Assembly: GCA_973895155.1 (NCBI GenBank)
Contig: OZ316897.1
Span: 21,824,001-21,888,000 of the forward strand
Reading direction: 5' to 3'
Origin: Marsupella aquatica
Taxonomy: Eukaryota; Marchantiophyta
DNA length: 64,000 nt
Positions 46,751-58,100 of the stretch are shown in pieces (the first letter of the stretch is position 1; each line of letters opens with the position of its first letter). The position numbers were made by a program, and so were the translations under genes. Under the pieces are notes generated by a model. The model was not told where the DNA came from. It saw nothing but the letters and a program-made list of their open reading frames with translations, and searched no databases.

Positions 46751-48914
46751 TCATAGTCTATTCCGTCCCTCGGGAGACATCCCCGTCACATCTCGACCCA
46801 TAGGTCCACTCAAATATCCATTAATAGAGCCAGCAGGAGAGACACGCATGGGGGATGCTATATTCGCCACTCCACCGCCAAAAGGAGCATTCCCCTGGAC
46901 CCTCGCATCACAATCGCTCCCTCTAGGAATGGTGAGCAGCAGTCGCTTGTGCATTGTAATCCCGTCCGCACTTCCTGCATCAGACATGGCACCACGTGAG
47001 AATCTAATTGATCTTTGCTTCTTAGCCTCACCTTTGGCCTTCTTAGTCCTTTCAGAGGGCGGTGTGCGAAGTTCTTGCTTGCGGGCTCTAGCTTTGAATT
47101 TGCTGTGTGAAATATAAGCTTCATATTCAGACATCTTCGCATCAGATTCTTCGTGAAAGGAGAAGGTCTCATCATTTCCATCAAGCAAATTGGGAGTAGT
47201 AAGGGCTTCAATTCCTTGTTCTGCTGAATTTCTCTGAGTAGTCCGTCGCCCAATTGACGGGACAACGTCAGCCAGTAGTGGAATCCTGGCAGCCTCTGTA
47301 TCTTGTGAGTCCTCGATGCAGCCAGCCCGCCCAGGCGTCGGGAGCAAATCAGCACTTCTCTCCCTGGTTCCCGAAGAGAAAGCCGCCACCCGCAAATCCG
47401 GGTTCTCCCGCAGCAGCGGCACCGAGTCCCGCCCTGCCATCTCCCCAGGAACCGGACTAACAATTAGCAACTCCACCTGAGCGATATCCTCCTCCACTGA
47501 AAAGGGTACCTCCAGCACAGGAGGCACCATGGCTCCCCGAAAAATAGCACGTGCTTCAGCATTTTCTTTAGCCCTCAACACCTCCTCCTGATCAGCCTCA
47601 GAGTGTCTCTCGTCATCTTTCTCATCCGGCGGGTCCGCTCCCGTCCGTAGAGCACCGGCAGTCTCCAAGATTACTTTACATTCACGGGCCAGGTGACCTC
47701 TTTGGTTGCATCGAAAGCAGTGATAGGGGATATTTTTAAACGTCACCGGTTGCCAGATAATAATGTCATCACGAATTCGAATCTTCACTGGCAGGGACTT
47801 CCCTGTCCGTGTCCCAAAGGATGCAAGCCCGATCGTGGGGATACGAACTGAATTTGTTCCCCTGAATGTAGTACAGCAGAGTCCCTAGAGAGCACGCAAT
47901 CTTTCTTCTACAGCCCTCTAGTGCAAGGTCCCTAAACGGTATCTCAATCCACACTGGGAGCTTCGTGAAGTTCTCACATTTTACATCAAAGGATGGATCC
48001 CATGGGAACGTGTATATAAATCGTCTCTCCATAAACCATGGTGCGTAGTTGAGTGCCAGATCCCTGTGATTAGGATCCTCAAACACTATCATGTAAAAGT
48101 TCTTCCCTACGAATTTAACCTGAAGTACCGGCCATCCCTCCTGGTTTGTCATCACTTCGTCTACCCATGCTCTAAAATCTGTGAGGAGCGGCGTTCTTCC
48201 CGTGAAGTAGCATATGAGAGCGCAATTATATAGTTGCCTCACATTACGAGCTGCTTTCGGTAGGTTCCATTCCACTTCTGCAAAGAGTCTCTTGTCAAGA
48301 TCACCTTTGGACCTGATCGCAATCTCGCGCAGGATCTTGATACACTCTTCAGATTCGTCATCCTCCACGGGCGCGTCCTGCATCTCCACATTTTCTTGTG
48401 GCACCTCACTCCCCACCATTGCATCCTGGTTAACCTCATTCGCCCCTCTTCCAATTGTTCCACGCCCCCAGTGCAGAGCTTCGCCTTCCTTCTCCCCTGC
48501 TCCATCCCTCTCCTGCAGGTTCTGAGGCAATTCCATTCCACTCACCGACTGCACCTTAGGTCCAGGTCCATTCACCGGACGCTCATTCCCATTCAAGTAA
48601 TACAACTGAGATCTGGCCGCAGTTGTCTCTTCCAAATTCGGGTCGTTCCTCCCAGAGCGCGCATCTTGCGCAAAGAATCCAATAGCAGGTCCACTGACCA
48701 TAACACCCCGCACAGGTGATTGCCCCACAGCTTCACCGGGTATCCCCCCCACCTCAAGCCTTGCAGCAGGCTCCCCTTGTGTCCTCCGATCTACTCGTCC
48801 ACCAGCTAAGCGTCCCCCCCTCGTGCTCCTGCGGCTCGAGGGTCCATAATAGTCTATCCCCTGTTCCTCCATGATACAAGTGGCCTTCCTTGACTCTACA
48901 GCCTTTGCATCCAA
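46751..48914 (-). pseudogene. LINE ORF1: DUF4283-like RNA-binding protein with CCHC knuckle
   Basis: Frame one (48914-47769) has a low-complexity N-terminus, then a block resembling DUF4283 (LYNCALICYFTGRTPLLTDF, FYMIVFEDPNHRDLAL, FTKLPVWIEIPFRDLAL). A frameshift near 47800-47812 moves reading to the second frame, which goes through WQPVTFKNIPYHCFRCNQRG and the CCHC zinc knuckle CFRCNQRGHLAREC, then a Ser/Glu-rich C-terminus to 46751. In plant L1 elements this protein coats the RNA. Total length would be about 720 residues. ORF2 begins 54 nt after the stop. Confidence 0.8.
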
Positions 48915-49946
48915 TTAGGAATAAAATAGTCAAGGTCTTCTTGTACTCACCAGAAGATTCGACGATGGCTCGAAGTCCCGCTGCCACTCCACACCTCCTC
49001 GTCTCCAAGGCGCACCAAGGTCAGTCCTTCTTCTCACCGCTGTGTATGCCCGCCCATCCTTCTATTCGCAGGTTACGACGTTGAAACAGCTCTCAGCTCG
49101 TCCCTATTCTCTCTCCTCTCGCTGCCAAACCTTCATACAGAATCGTCTCACCGCTCCATCCCAGGTTATGAGAAACGGAGAGTGGCATCAAAAAGTCTCC
49201 ACGCCATCAATGAATAAGCCACGATTGTCGAGGACGTCCCACTGTCCCGTGCTCCTTCGATCCTCTTCAGCTAAAAGGCCTTCCCTCACACCTCCGTAAG
49301 CGATTACCTCCCATCAAGTCCCCGTAGCTCCTCCCCTCTGGAAGAGACCATTCTTGGTCACATCAACCAGCCAGCACAGCCACATACGGAAAATTGATCC
49401 TCCCAATCCCATCTACCATCAATCCGCTTACGCTCCGGTCTCCTCAAAGCCCATCCTGGCCCTTTCACTCCTCACTTTTCCACCACTCTCGGTTATAGCA
49501 GAGCACAGAATTGAATCCACCCAACACTCACCGATTTATCCACCAATGTGTAACAGTTAAGACTCTCCTTTGCCATCGCTTGTATCTGAGGAAACATTCT
49601 CCATCGAGCAAACTGCCCCCGTACCCACCATGCCCGTGTCTGTGTACACACAGTGCGTCGCCCTTCTCCTACACCCTAAACCACCCTAAAACCTTCTAAA
49701 ATCTCCCGAGCCGTCCAAAGCGTGGAGATGTCGAGAGTGAGCAAGAGTGGGTTCATTTGCATGCGGTGTCTCCTGCGTATCAAAACCTTCCCCCTCGGGA
49801 AGCAACGCCCACACACGATCCAGGTGTGGATGATTCCAAGCTCTTGAGAGAGAGCACAAGTCAGCGCCTTACTTTCAGCCTCCTCCTTTACGTCTTGAGT
49901 TTCCTTCTCAAAGCGATCGGTCCTTCAACACGTGCAAAGTTGTTCC
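48915..49946 (-). promoter_or_regulatory. LINE 5' leader, presumed internal promoter
   Basis: A 1-kb pyrimidine-rich (plus strand) stretch between the target-site duplication and the ORF1 start. L1 elements carry their promoter here. No specific motif can be defended, and its small frames are not genes. Confidence 0.45.
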
Positions 49947-49962
49947 AGACCCAGGGAGAATT
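49947..49962. repeat. LINE target-site duplication, right copy
   Basis: agacccagggagaatt, identical to 42498-42513. Here the preceding base is C, giving CAG; in the left copy it is T, giving the stop TAG. Confidence 0.9.
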
Positions 49963-51034
49963 GGCCGACGCGATCAAAGAAAGGGAGAAGTGGAAGCGAG
50001 AGCTGAGGAATGCAAAGGAGGCCCACATAACAGCCAACAACCGGGCCATGGCGGAGACCCAAAGAAAGGAATGGGCGTTGAAGGGGGAGCTCGAGAAAAT
50101 CCGCGGAGCCCTTGGGCAGAAGGAGGCCGAGTTAGGGAAATCCTATCAAGGGATTATTGCACTACAGCAGGAGCTTGCGTCCCTGTTGGCCAGCTTCAAG
50201 GCCGACCTGCGGGAGAAGGACGCCCAGCTCGACCAGACTTATGCCAAGATGAATAACATGGAGTCTGAGGTCGTAGCGGAGCTCGACAAGGAGCTAAGAG
50301 CAACCCAGGAGGAGAGGGCTACCACCAAGAAGGAATTGGAGGAAGCCCACAGGGAATTGGAGGAAGCCAAAAATGAGCTGCAGGAGGCACGTAAGGACCT
50401 GGATGAGACCCAGGAGGAGTTGGAGGAAATCATGAGGAAGATGGAGAACCTACAGCGGCGAGCCGACAACCAAACAGAGCGGCTGAAGAAACAAGCCGCA
50501 GTATTTAAATGCTTAGCTGCATCAGGTCCATCTCTCGTTGGGGCAAACCAGTTACCAGGGGTGGTAATTGCCGAAGGACCAGCCGTGACACACGGCCCGG
50601 TGCCGGATGTTGGCGGCAAGGGGAAGGAACCGACTGTGGAGATAGTGAAGAAGAAGAAGCGGAAACCTTCGGGGTCCGGAGATTATTCGACCCCTCAAGA
50701 CGTACTCAAACCGGCACCAACCTCCGGCATGAACACGACAATAGATCCCGCTATCACCAAAGGTGGGGATGGCGCGGCCCAAGCCGAACTACTCAGTAAT
50801 GAGGCCAGTATCCCAGATCCGCCTCTTGAGCAGGCCGGGGAGACCGTAGCCGAGGTTGAGGCCGTAGCCGAGAATGATTCCCGAGCCGATGCCGATGCCG
50901 ATGGTGGACCCAGTCAGGCCGATGGAGAGTTGACTCAGTCAAAGGCAGGTAATCTGTCAGAGAATGAACCTACGGCAGTGGCTGAGGAGGAAGCGTTGGG
51001 GGCGTCCATTGAGGATCCACCACCGGTGTCGTGA
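49947..51034 (+). pseudogene. Element-borne accessory protein, 3' part (coiled coil)
   Basis: Continuation, in the same frame across the duplicated target site, of the ORF that breaks off at 42499. It encodes about 360 residues. First comes a long Glu/Lys-rich coiled coil (GELADAIKEREKWKRELRNA through EELEEIMRKMENLQRRADNQ, about 49950-50500). A basic patch KKKKRK follows (about 50650), then an acidic Ala/Glu/Asp-rich tail with ADADADGG, and the stop at 51032-51034. The codons upstream of 49946 belong to the LINE leader and only happen to be open. The coiled coil suggests self-assembly. Function is unknown. Confidence 0.6.
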
Positions 51035-51898
51035 CGGTGCAAGGGCGCCGTTCCTTTTAGGAAGGGCGGACGTGGAGGTAGGAGGCGTGAGTGGGCAGGG
51101 CGGGCGCTGATCTCCAAGTTTAGGATTAGGATCAGGACCAGGAGCGGCCCTGACACTTAGCTTAGTGGGATTGCGGTTCCACTGGTAGGAGCAACACTTG
51201 TGCTCCTGCCTTGCTGTACATTGGTAGATCCGGGCAGTTAGATTACTGTTAGGTAGATTAGGCTTACGCTGCAAAGAATTAGGCGGATCCACTACCAGGA
51301 TAAGTACCTGGGCAGCAGGGAGCTCAGGGCCTCTTCTTTAGCAAGTTTTTAGTTTGCACCAGCCGGGCTGGGATCAAGTAGTAAGAGAAGCTCTCGGTTA
51401 GTCATACCGTGACCTTGTGTATATTCATGTTTCCTCATGCCTAAGAGCTGAATAGAGTTGGCCTCACGGCTTAGTTCGCAGAGCTTGTGTATGAGATGTA
51501 CTGTTTGTATGGCAAGTGCATGGTATGACTCAGTCAGAAGGAGTCATTTTGCTATTTGTGTGTTGCATTAACTTGTGTGAAGAGTGCCCACATCAACCAG
51601 AAGGAAGGAAAGTAAGCAAGGGAGTGAGAGTTGGATGTGTCGAGCTGAGAGAGGTCTTAGCGGCTTAACCAAGCGTATTGGCCTCATTCACAATTGGGTG
51701 TACCTCGCAGGAACCACTTTCAGGACTCAAAAACATGCTTTTTTAGTGAAAAATGACTTTTGTAACATGGAAAAAGCACCATCATGATTTTATCTCAAGA
51801 CATTTAAGTCTAATTTTTTCACAAGACTATTTTACATGGTGTTACCTACCTCACCATGTAGATAAATCAAGTTTTCAATTGTTTTAAGAGATCCTATT
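51035..51898. other. 3' flank of the accessory ORF up to the gypsy insertion
   Basis: Non-coding. It probably holds the 3' untranslated part or terminal repeat of the accessory-ORF element, but no match to the 5' flank (39311-39933) was seen. The gypsy element begins at 51899; the last five bases before it are ctatt. Confidence 0.35.
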
Positions 51899-54800
51899 TG
51901 TCAAACACTTGCCAAGGAGCTTAAGCGGCTTTTCTCCCCAAAAGACTACCTAATACCTGCTCCATGTCATACCAGGGTCACAAAGGATTGACAAAACTTC
52001 TGAAGTGTGCTTACAATGTCCAATCACTCCATACATAAGTAGTTTCAACTCTCCACTTCTAGAGAGGTAGTCCCCTTGACTACTTTTGTACTCACCCCTT
52101 CCCCTCTCCTCTACTCCAAGGATCAGCAAGGGGGATCTCCGCTCCAAGCTGTCACCTTAGAGTAGATTCTCACACAAACACCCAAGAACCCCAAAGTACT
52201 TTCCTCTTCAAGCTTAAGTCTCCTCAAGACCCTCAAAGTAGTGTTACCCCTCAACCTTGCCCCCCTGGCCTTGGTTTGGGTCCACACATCCCCTTTGAGC
52301 CCTAGAGAAGGCTCCTCTATCTAAGGACTCTTCCTCTTGTTCTTACTTCTTGTTAACACCACACACCAAGCAAAGTACTTTCCACCCTCAAGCTATAATC
52401 CTCTCTAAGTCTCAAAGTAATGCTATACCTTAACCTTGCCTCCTTGGCCTTGGTTTTGTACTAGCACATCCCCTTCAAGCTTAGACCAAGATTATACCAT
52501 AGCATGGACTCTTCTCTTGCTCTCATATACTTCAAATGCACTCACACTTAATGGTCACAATGAAGATTGGTAAGTCTCCTTTTATTGCATCACCTTTACA
52601 ACAAAAGTTCACTACACATTCTCCACACTAAGCATGGACCACCTCTCCTTTCTCAAGCTTAGCCCTACCTTGGCAAGGTAGAGATTTCACTTAAGAGATG
52701 AGACTCCCGGTCCCTAACAAATGAAAACTTCCTCCTTATATACTATCTCCTTCCACATCACACCAAGCTTGACCTGGGGTCCAACTATACCTCCCCCAAG
52801 TCCTCCTAACACACAAAGTCCAACTCTATAGTTCATAGCCCACCCTACTACTTGCTATTTTGCCTCCTTCCAAGCCCTGGAATATGCCACACATGAGTGG
52901 TATGCTTTGACTTCCAAACCTACTCCCACTTATGGTCCTCCTCACCAGCTTACCAACCCACTTGAAAGCTCGCAAAAAGAGTGAGTGAGTCTCAAGTTGT
53001 GCCTAGTCAAAGTTGGCCTTATTTTACTTGTAACCCCTTTACTACCCTAAGTAAACTACCCCCTATATTTACTTTTCTTAACTTGATGGCCTTACACCTT
53101 TGGCCAAAGGTAAGTACCCTTCTCTAGAGCCTAACTCAAGTGGTATGGGTGCAAGAAAGGTCAGCCCCTAAATCTGGTATTCATTCCCCTATGCCGACTT
53201 TGGTTTGCAAGTTGTCGGGACTCCCTCGTGGCCTCGGTTAAAAATATATTTGAGTGATTACTTTTCTGGGGTTCCACCTTCACCAGGGGGTGCCTTATCT
53301 TCCCCTAACTCAGCACAAAAAAATTTGGGCCCCAACGGATACCTCTAGCCAAAGTTATGCCCATTCTCCCAAGGCCTGTTTTTGGTGTAAAGCGGGTGTA
53401 AGCGGCGGCCCGATTACACTTACCTTACATGCCCCTTATGGGGATTCCACGTGTCATGAGGGGAGAGCACTCTCATTATACTCATGTTTCTTATGAAGAA
53501 ATTGTAAGGACAGCAATGTTTGCAGCCATTTCTCTCTCGTGAATTCAATCTAAAACCACAGCATTCTCTATTGGATTCTTTCTTGTGCAGCAGTCCAGCT
53601 GATCAGCCGCCAGCCCCTCAATTTCACAGCCACCATAGCTCACAGCCAGCCTAGTCAATTTCGCAGCTAGCCCACCTCTTCAATTTTGCCGCTAGCAACA
53701 CAGTCAATTTCGCAGCTAGCAGCACAGTCACATCAGCGCATTTACAGCACAACAACAGCAGATTTGAAGCACAGCAGCAGCAACCATAGCTTGATTCCTT
53801 CTCAGTCAAGCAGGTCTCTCTTCTCAATTTCGTAGCTGCCCACCTTTGCAATTTCGCAGCTAGCAGCAGCATCATTCAATTCAGCAGCATCAAGGCAGCA
53901 GCCAGCCAATTCTCATGAGCATCTCGTGCCTGATTAGTAGGAGCACCTCTAATCTAGTGTGCAGCTGTCATAGCAGCAAGCAGCCTTCCCAATTCAAAGC
54001 CAGCAGCGATCCTAATTTGCAGCCATAGCTCTTTTCCTTCTCAGCAGCCATAGCTTCTTCAATCAGCAACAGCCCTTGCTTCTTCAATCAGCAGCAGCCA
54101 TTTCAATTCAGCCGCCCTTCCTTCAATTCAGCCGCCCTTGTGCTCAATTGATTCCTCAAGTAATCATGCAGCACCTTTGGACAGCCTCCCGGTGCTTGAC
54201 GTCCTCACCAGCCTCGTGCTTGCTCCTCCTTGCCTCGTGCTCGCTCCTCCTTGCCTCGTGCTCGCCGCGTGATCGTCGCCCACGCGGTTTACACTTAGAA
54301 AAAAATACATTTTTTTTTTGGAAAAACAGCATTTTGGGGCGATTTTGGACCCCCCTCCAAAACTCACACATAAGTCCAAAAGGACTTCTGAGTAGCTCCA
54401 CTGATTCTATGGACATAGGACTATGTCCGGGTTTACTAAGATATAAACAAAACCCTATAACAACTTTTCTAAAATTAGGCAAAGAGGGTCAAGTCTTTAT
54501 GTCTTCCAAAATTCTTCTCAACTTTGAGATGCTCCCAAAAAGTAACCAAGTGTGACAAAGTTGTCCCACAAGTTTCTAGGGATAGAGGGGACCATACTTA
54601 ACCCACTTCCAAACTTGGAACCCCTACATTTACCCATCAGCTATTTTTCCCGGGACCCGCTATTTGGTAACTTTGATTTTTGCCAAAATACTTATAACTC
54701 CTAGGTTAAGACCCCACTTGACTTCATACTTTTTCAGGGTTCCCTAGGGACCTCCCAGCACCCATGGGAGAAATATCAGCCAAAAATAAGATGTCCGGTG

Positions 54801-55063
54801 TCGGGTCATTTTTCGGTCCCGACTTAGTCGCCTATTATAACTAAGGACGGACTAGTTTCCTGCCCCTCCTATAGTAACTTGCTTACCCCTAGATAACTTT
54901 GCATAACTAAATTCCCTCTTACCTCTACTAAGCTTCCCTTCTTACTTAAGTGCCCTAAACCTAGCTACTCTGATAGCACTAAAACTTTTTCCCTAACTAT
55001 TTCCTCTTCTAAACGAAAGAATGTCATGTTTCTCTACACTAGCTGACACTGAGCCATCCCACA
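51899..55063 (-). repeat. 3' LTR of the gypsy element (3,165 bp)
   Basis: Bounded by TG (51899-51900) and CA (55062-55063). The right border is inferred from the adjacent purine tract. It is unusually long. It contains small internal repeats: 'caatttcgcagctagc' variants at 53655-53880 and a 20-bp triplicate of the 'ctcgtgctcgctcctccttgc' type at about 54213-54265. Open frames inside are repeated in the other LTR and are not considered genes. Confidence 0.88.
52733..52742 (-). promoter_or_regulatory. Candidate TATA box in the 3' LTR
   Basis: TATATAAGGA on the minus strand, the best TATA-like site noticed. It would place U3 at about 2.3 kb and R-U5 at about 0.8 kb. The same site occurs in the 5' LTR at 62061-62070. 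Confidence 0.4.
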
Positions 55064-55080
55064 TAGCCCCCTACTTAAGT
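55064..55080 (-). other. Polypurine tract
   Basis: Reads acttaagtagggggcta on the minus strand immediately before TGTGGGATGG, the presumed start of the 3' LTR. This tract primes plus-strand DNA synthesis. The border is inferred and not confirmed against the other LTR. Confidence 0.55.
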
Positions 55081-55103
55081 GTGCAGCGTCCCCGCAAACA
55101 CAC

Positions 55104-58100
55104 TTATTCCTGATTAAAGTACCTTTTCAACCTATCATGATGCACTCTAGTAGGGAACACCTCTCCTTCAAGAGTAGCAAGCTGAATTGACCCATTAGCA
55201 TAAACCTGGTGAACAACATAAGGACCCAACCACCGAGTATGCAACTTGCCTGGAAAATGAGCATACCTACTGTCATAGAGTAATACCAGTTGCCCAGCAA
55301 GTAAAGAAGTTGGCTTCTTCAACTTCTTGTCATGATGTTGCTTCACTTGAGCTTGCTTCTTCTTCACTTGCTTGCTTGCCTCTTCCCGGATTTCCTCCAA
55401 CTCCTCCAGCTGGTAAGCTCTCTCCATTAAACTCTGGTCAGCCTCCATTCTCTCCTCCACACTTACCCTCAAAGTAGGCACTTCAAACTCAACAGGTACA
55501 AGGGAGTGTTGTCCAAATACTAGGTAGAAAGGACTATGGCCGGTTGTGGTCTTGAAAGCAAGGTTGTAGGAGTACACAGCTGAGTATAATTTGTCATCCC
55601 AATCAGTCTTGTGTGCCGCCACGGTTTTGTTCAAGATCTTGCCAATGATGCCATTAGCTCTCTCCGTTAATCCATTGGCCTTGGGGTGATAGGGGGTGGT
55701 CTTCCTATGCTTAATCAAGTAATGGTTAGTGAGCTCCTCCACAACTTCATTCAAGAAGTGAGTCCCCCTATCACTAACCAGCTCTAGAGGTGGCCCAAAT
55801 CTGGTAAAAATCTGTTGATACATGAACCTTGCTACTGTGAGAGCATTATCCTTGCTGGTTGGTCTTGCCTCTACCCACTTAGTAGCATAATCAGTTGCAA
55901 GAAGGATGTATCGATTCCTTCTAGACCTGGTCACAGGAGTGATGGGACCTATGAAATCTATACCCCACTTCTCAAAAGGTGCAAGAGGTAAGATGGTGGT
56001 AAGAGGGTGATGCCTTGAGTGAGCTGGCTTACCTGTCCTTTGGCAAGGGTCACATCCCCTCACAAAAAGACTTACATCCTTATGAAGTGTTGGCCACCAA
56101 TACCCTGCATCAAGAATTTTCCTTGCTGTTGTTGCACTTGCATAATGGCCACCAGCCTCCTCCTCATGCATAGCTCTCATCACAATGGAGATTTCCTTCT
56201 TCTCCAAACACCTCCTTAGTCTCCCATCAACTCCTTCCTTGTGAAGGACACCCTTCACCAATAAGTAAGGTCTGATTTTTCTCAGGAAAACAGCAGCCTC
56301 CTCTTGGTTCAAATCTCTTGGTAGCCGGGTTGTGAGAAGAAATTGGATGATATCCAAATACCATGTATCTCCTCCACTTCCCACATGAAAGAGGTCTTCA
56401 TCTGGAAACTGATCATCCACCTCCTTCAAGTCCTCTTCTCCTTCAATCCTTGAGAAGAAGTCTGCATTCCCATGCTTCTTACCAGGCCTGACCCTCACCT
56501 CATAATCAAACTCTTGGAGCAACAAGATCCACCTTGCCACTCTACCAGTTACATCAGGTTTATTCACCATATACTTGAGAGCATTGTGATCAGTATGAAA
56601 GACCACCTTATAGCCCAACAAGTAGTGCCTAAACTTCTTACAAGAGTAGATGATTCCTAGAGCTTCTCTATCGGTTGGTGAGTAATTCTTTTCAGCTGGT
56701 GCCAATAGTCTACTTGCAAAGTAGATAGGGTGATCCCTATTCTGGTCATCAAGTTGACTAAGCACCACACCAATACAAAAGCCAGACACATCCACATACA
56801 CATGAAATTCTCTACTCCAATCTGGTGCTATCAAGATAGGGGCTTCAACCAACCTGTTCTTCAACTCCTGAAAACTTGCTAGCCTCTCAACTGAGGGTTC
56901 AACCTCAGCCCCCTTCTTAAGCATGCTGGTTAGGGGTAAAGCTACTTTAGCAAAGTCCTTAATGAACCTTCTATAGTAGTTTAAACATCCCAAGAATCCC
57001 CTCAACTCTGTCACTGAAGTTGGAAACTTGACAGCCATCCAAACAGCAACCTTCTCTTGGTCCACTTCTATGCCCTTCTTGGATACCTTGTGGCCAAGTA
57101 GTATCCCTTCTTCCACACCAAAGAAGCACTTCCCTGGGTGAAGCTTCAAACCAACTTCCCTACATCTTTGGAAGGTCATCCTCAAATGTTCAACATGGTC
57201 CTTCCCCCTTCCAAAAACAGCAAAGTCATCTATGAATACTTCCAAGAACTTTCTCAAGTAGTCATGAAAGATATTCATCATCAACCTTTGGAACATACCA
57301 GGGGCATTACAAAGACCAAAAGGCATCCTCCGAAAGGCATAAATCCCCCACTCAGTAGTAAAGGCTGTCTTCAACTGGTCCTCCTTCCTTATCCAAATCT
57401 GGTTGTAACCTGAGTACCCATCTAGGAAGCTATACACTTCCCAACCAGCTACTAAATCAAGTACCATATCAGTAAATGGAATGGGATAGTGGTCCTTCTT
57501 AGTGGCCTCATTGAGTTTCCTAAAGTCTTGGCAAACTCGGATCTTAGGCTTACCATCCAAGCCTGGTTTCTTTGGTACTATGACAATTGGAGAAACCCAC
57601 TCACTATTCAACACAGGATAGATGAAACCTGCTTCCAGCAATTTGTCTATCTCTTCCTTCACCATCAAGGAGTACTTGGGATTCATCCGATATTGCCTTT
57701 GTCTCACAGGTGAAGCTCCTAGCATCAAGTCGATTCTATGCTCACCAAGTTCAGGGTTTACACCAGTAAGATCCAAGTGACTCCAAGCAAACACATCCAC
57801 ATATTCACCTAGCAAATCTTGGATAGTTTTCTCTTCACCTGATCCCAGGGCATTTCCCAAGTTGAAGGTCTTGTCTTGCTGGACAGAGATGGTTCTGTAC
57901 TGCTCAGCTCGAATCACCTCCATCTTGTTCCTCATTGTGGAGTCAAAAGTGCCCTCAAGTTGTGCCAACCTCATGCCTCCATAGACGGGTGCATTTTCAG
58001 CACTTAACTCCTCCTTCTCCTTGCTTGAATGCTGGTCTTCCTGAGTCTCATCCTCCTCTGAGTTTGCAGCCTTCAATTGGTCCTCTAGCTCCTTTATCTT

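Larger units (their letters stand above)
42514..49946 (-). mobile_element. L1-type LINE retrotransposon, full length but decayed
   Basis: A 7,433-bp insertion bounded by perfect 16-bp duplications, oriented right to left. The layout is a 5' leader (49946-48915), ORF1 (48914-46751), ORF2 (46696-42777) and a 3' tail (42776-42514). The tail is A-rich (ccaaaaattataaaaatg in the minus sense) but has no long poly-A. ORF1 has one frameshift; ORF2 has one frameshift and two in-frame stops, so this copy cannot make its proteins. The insertion was into another element's ORF and therefore came after it. Confidence 0.9.

Noticed and set aside
53254-54555. Frames inside the LTR (80-159 codons), repeated at 62582-63858
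   Set aside because: Duplicated only because the LTR is duplicated; low complexity (Ser/Leu/Cys or Ala/Lys runs) and no domain.
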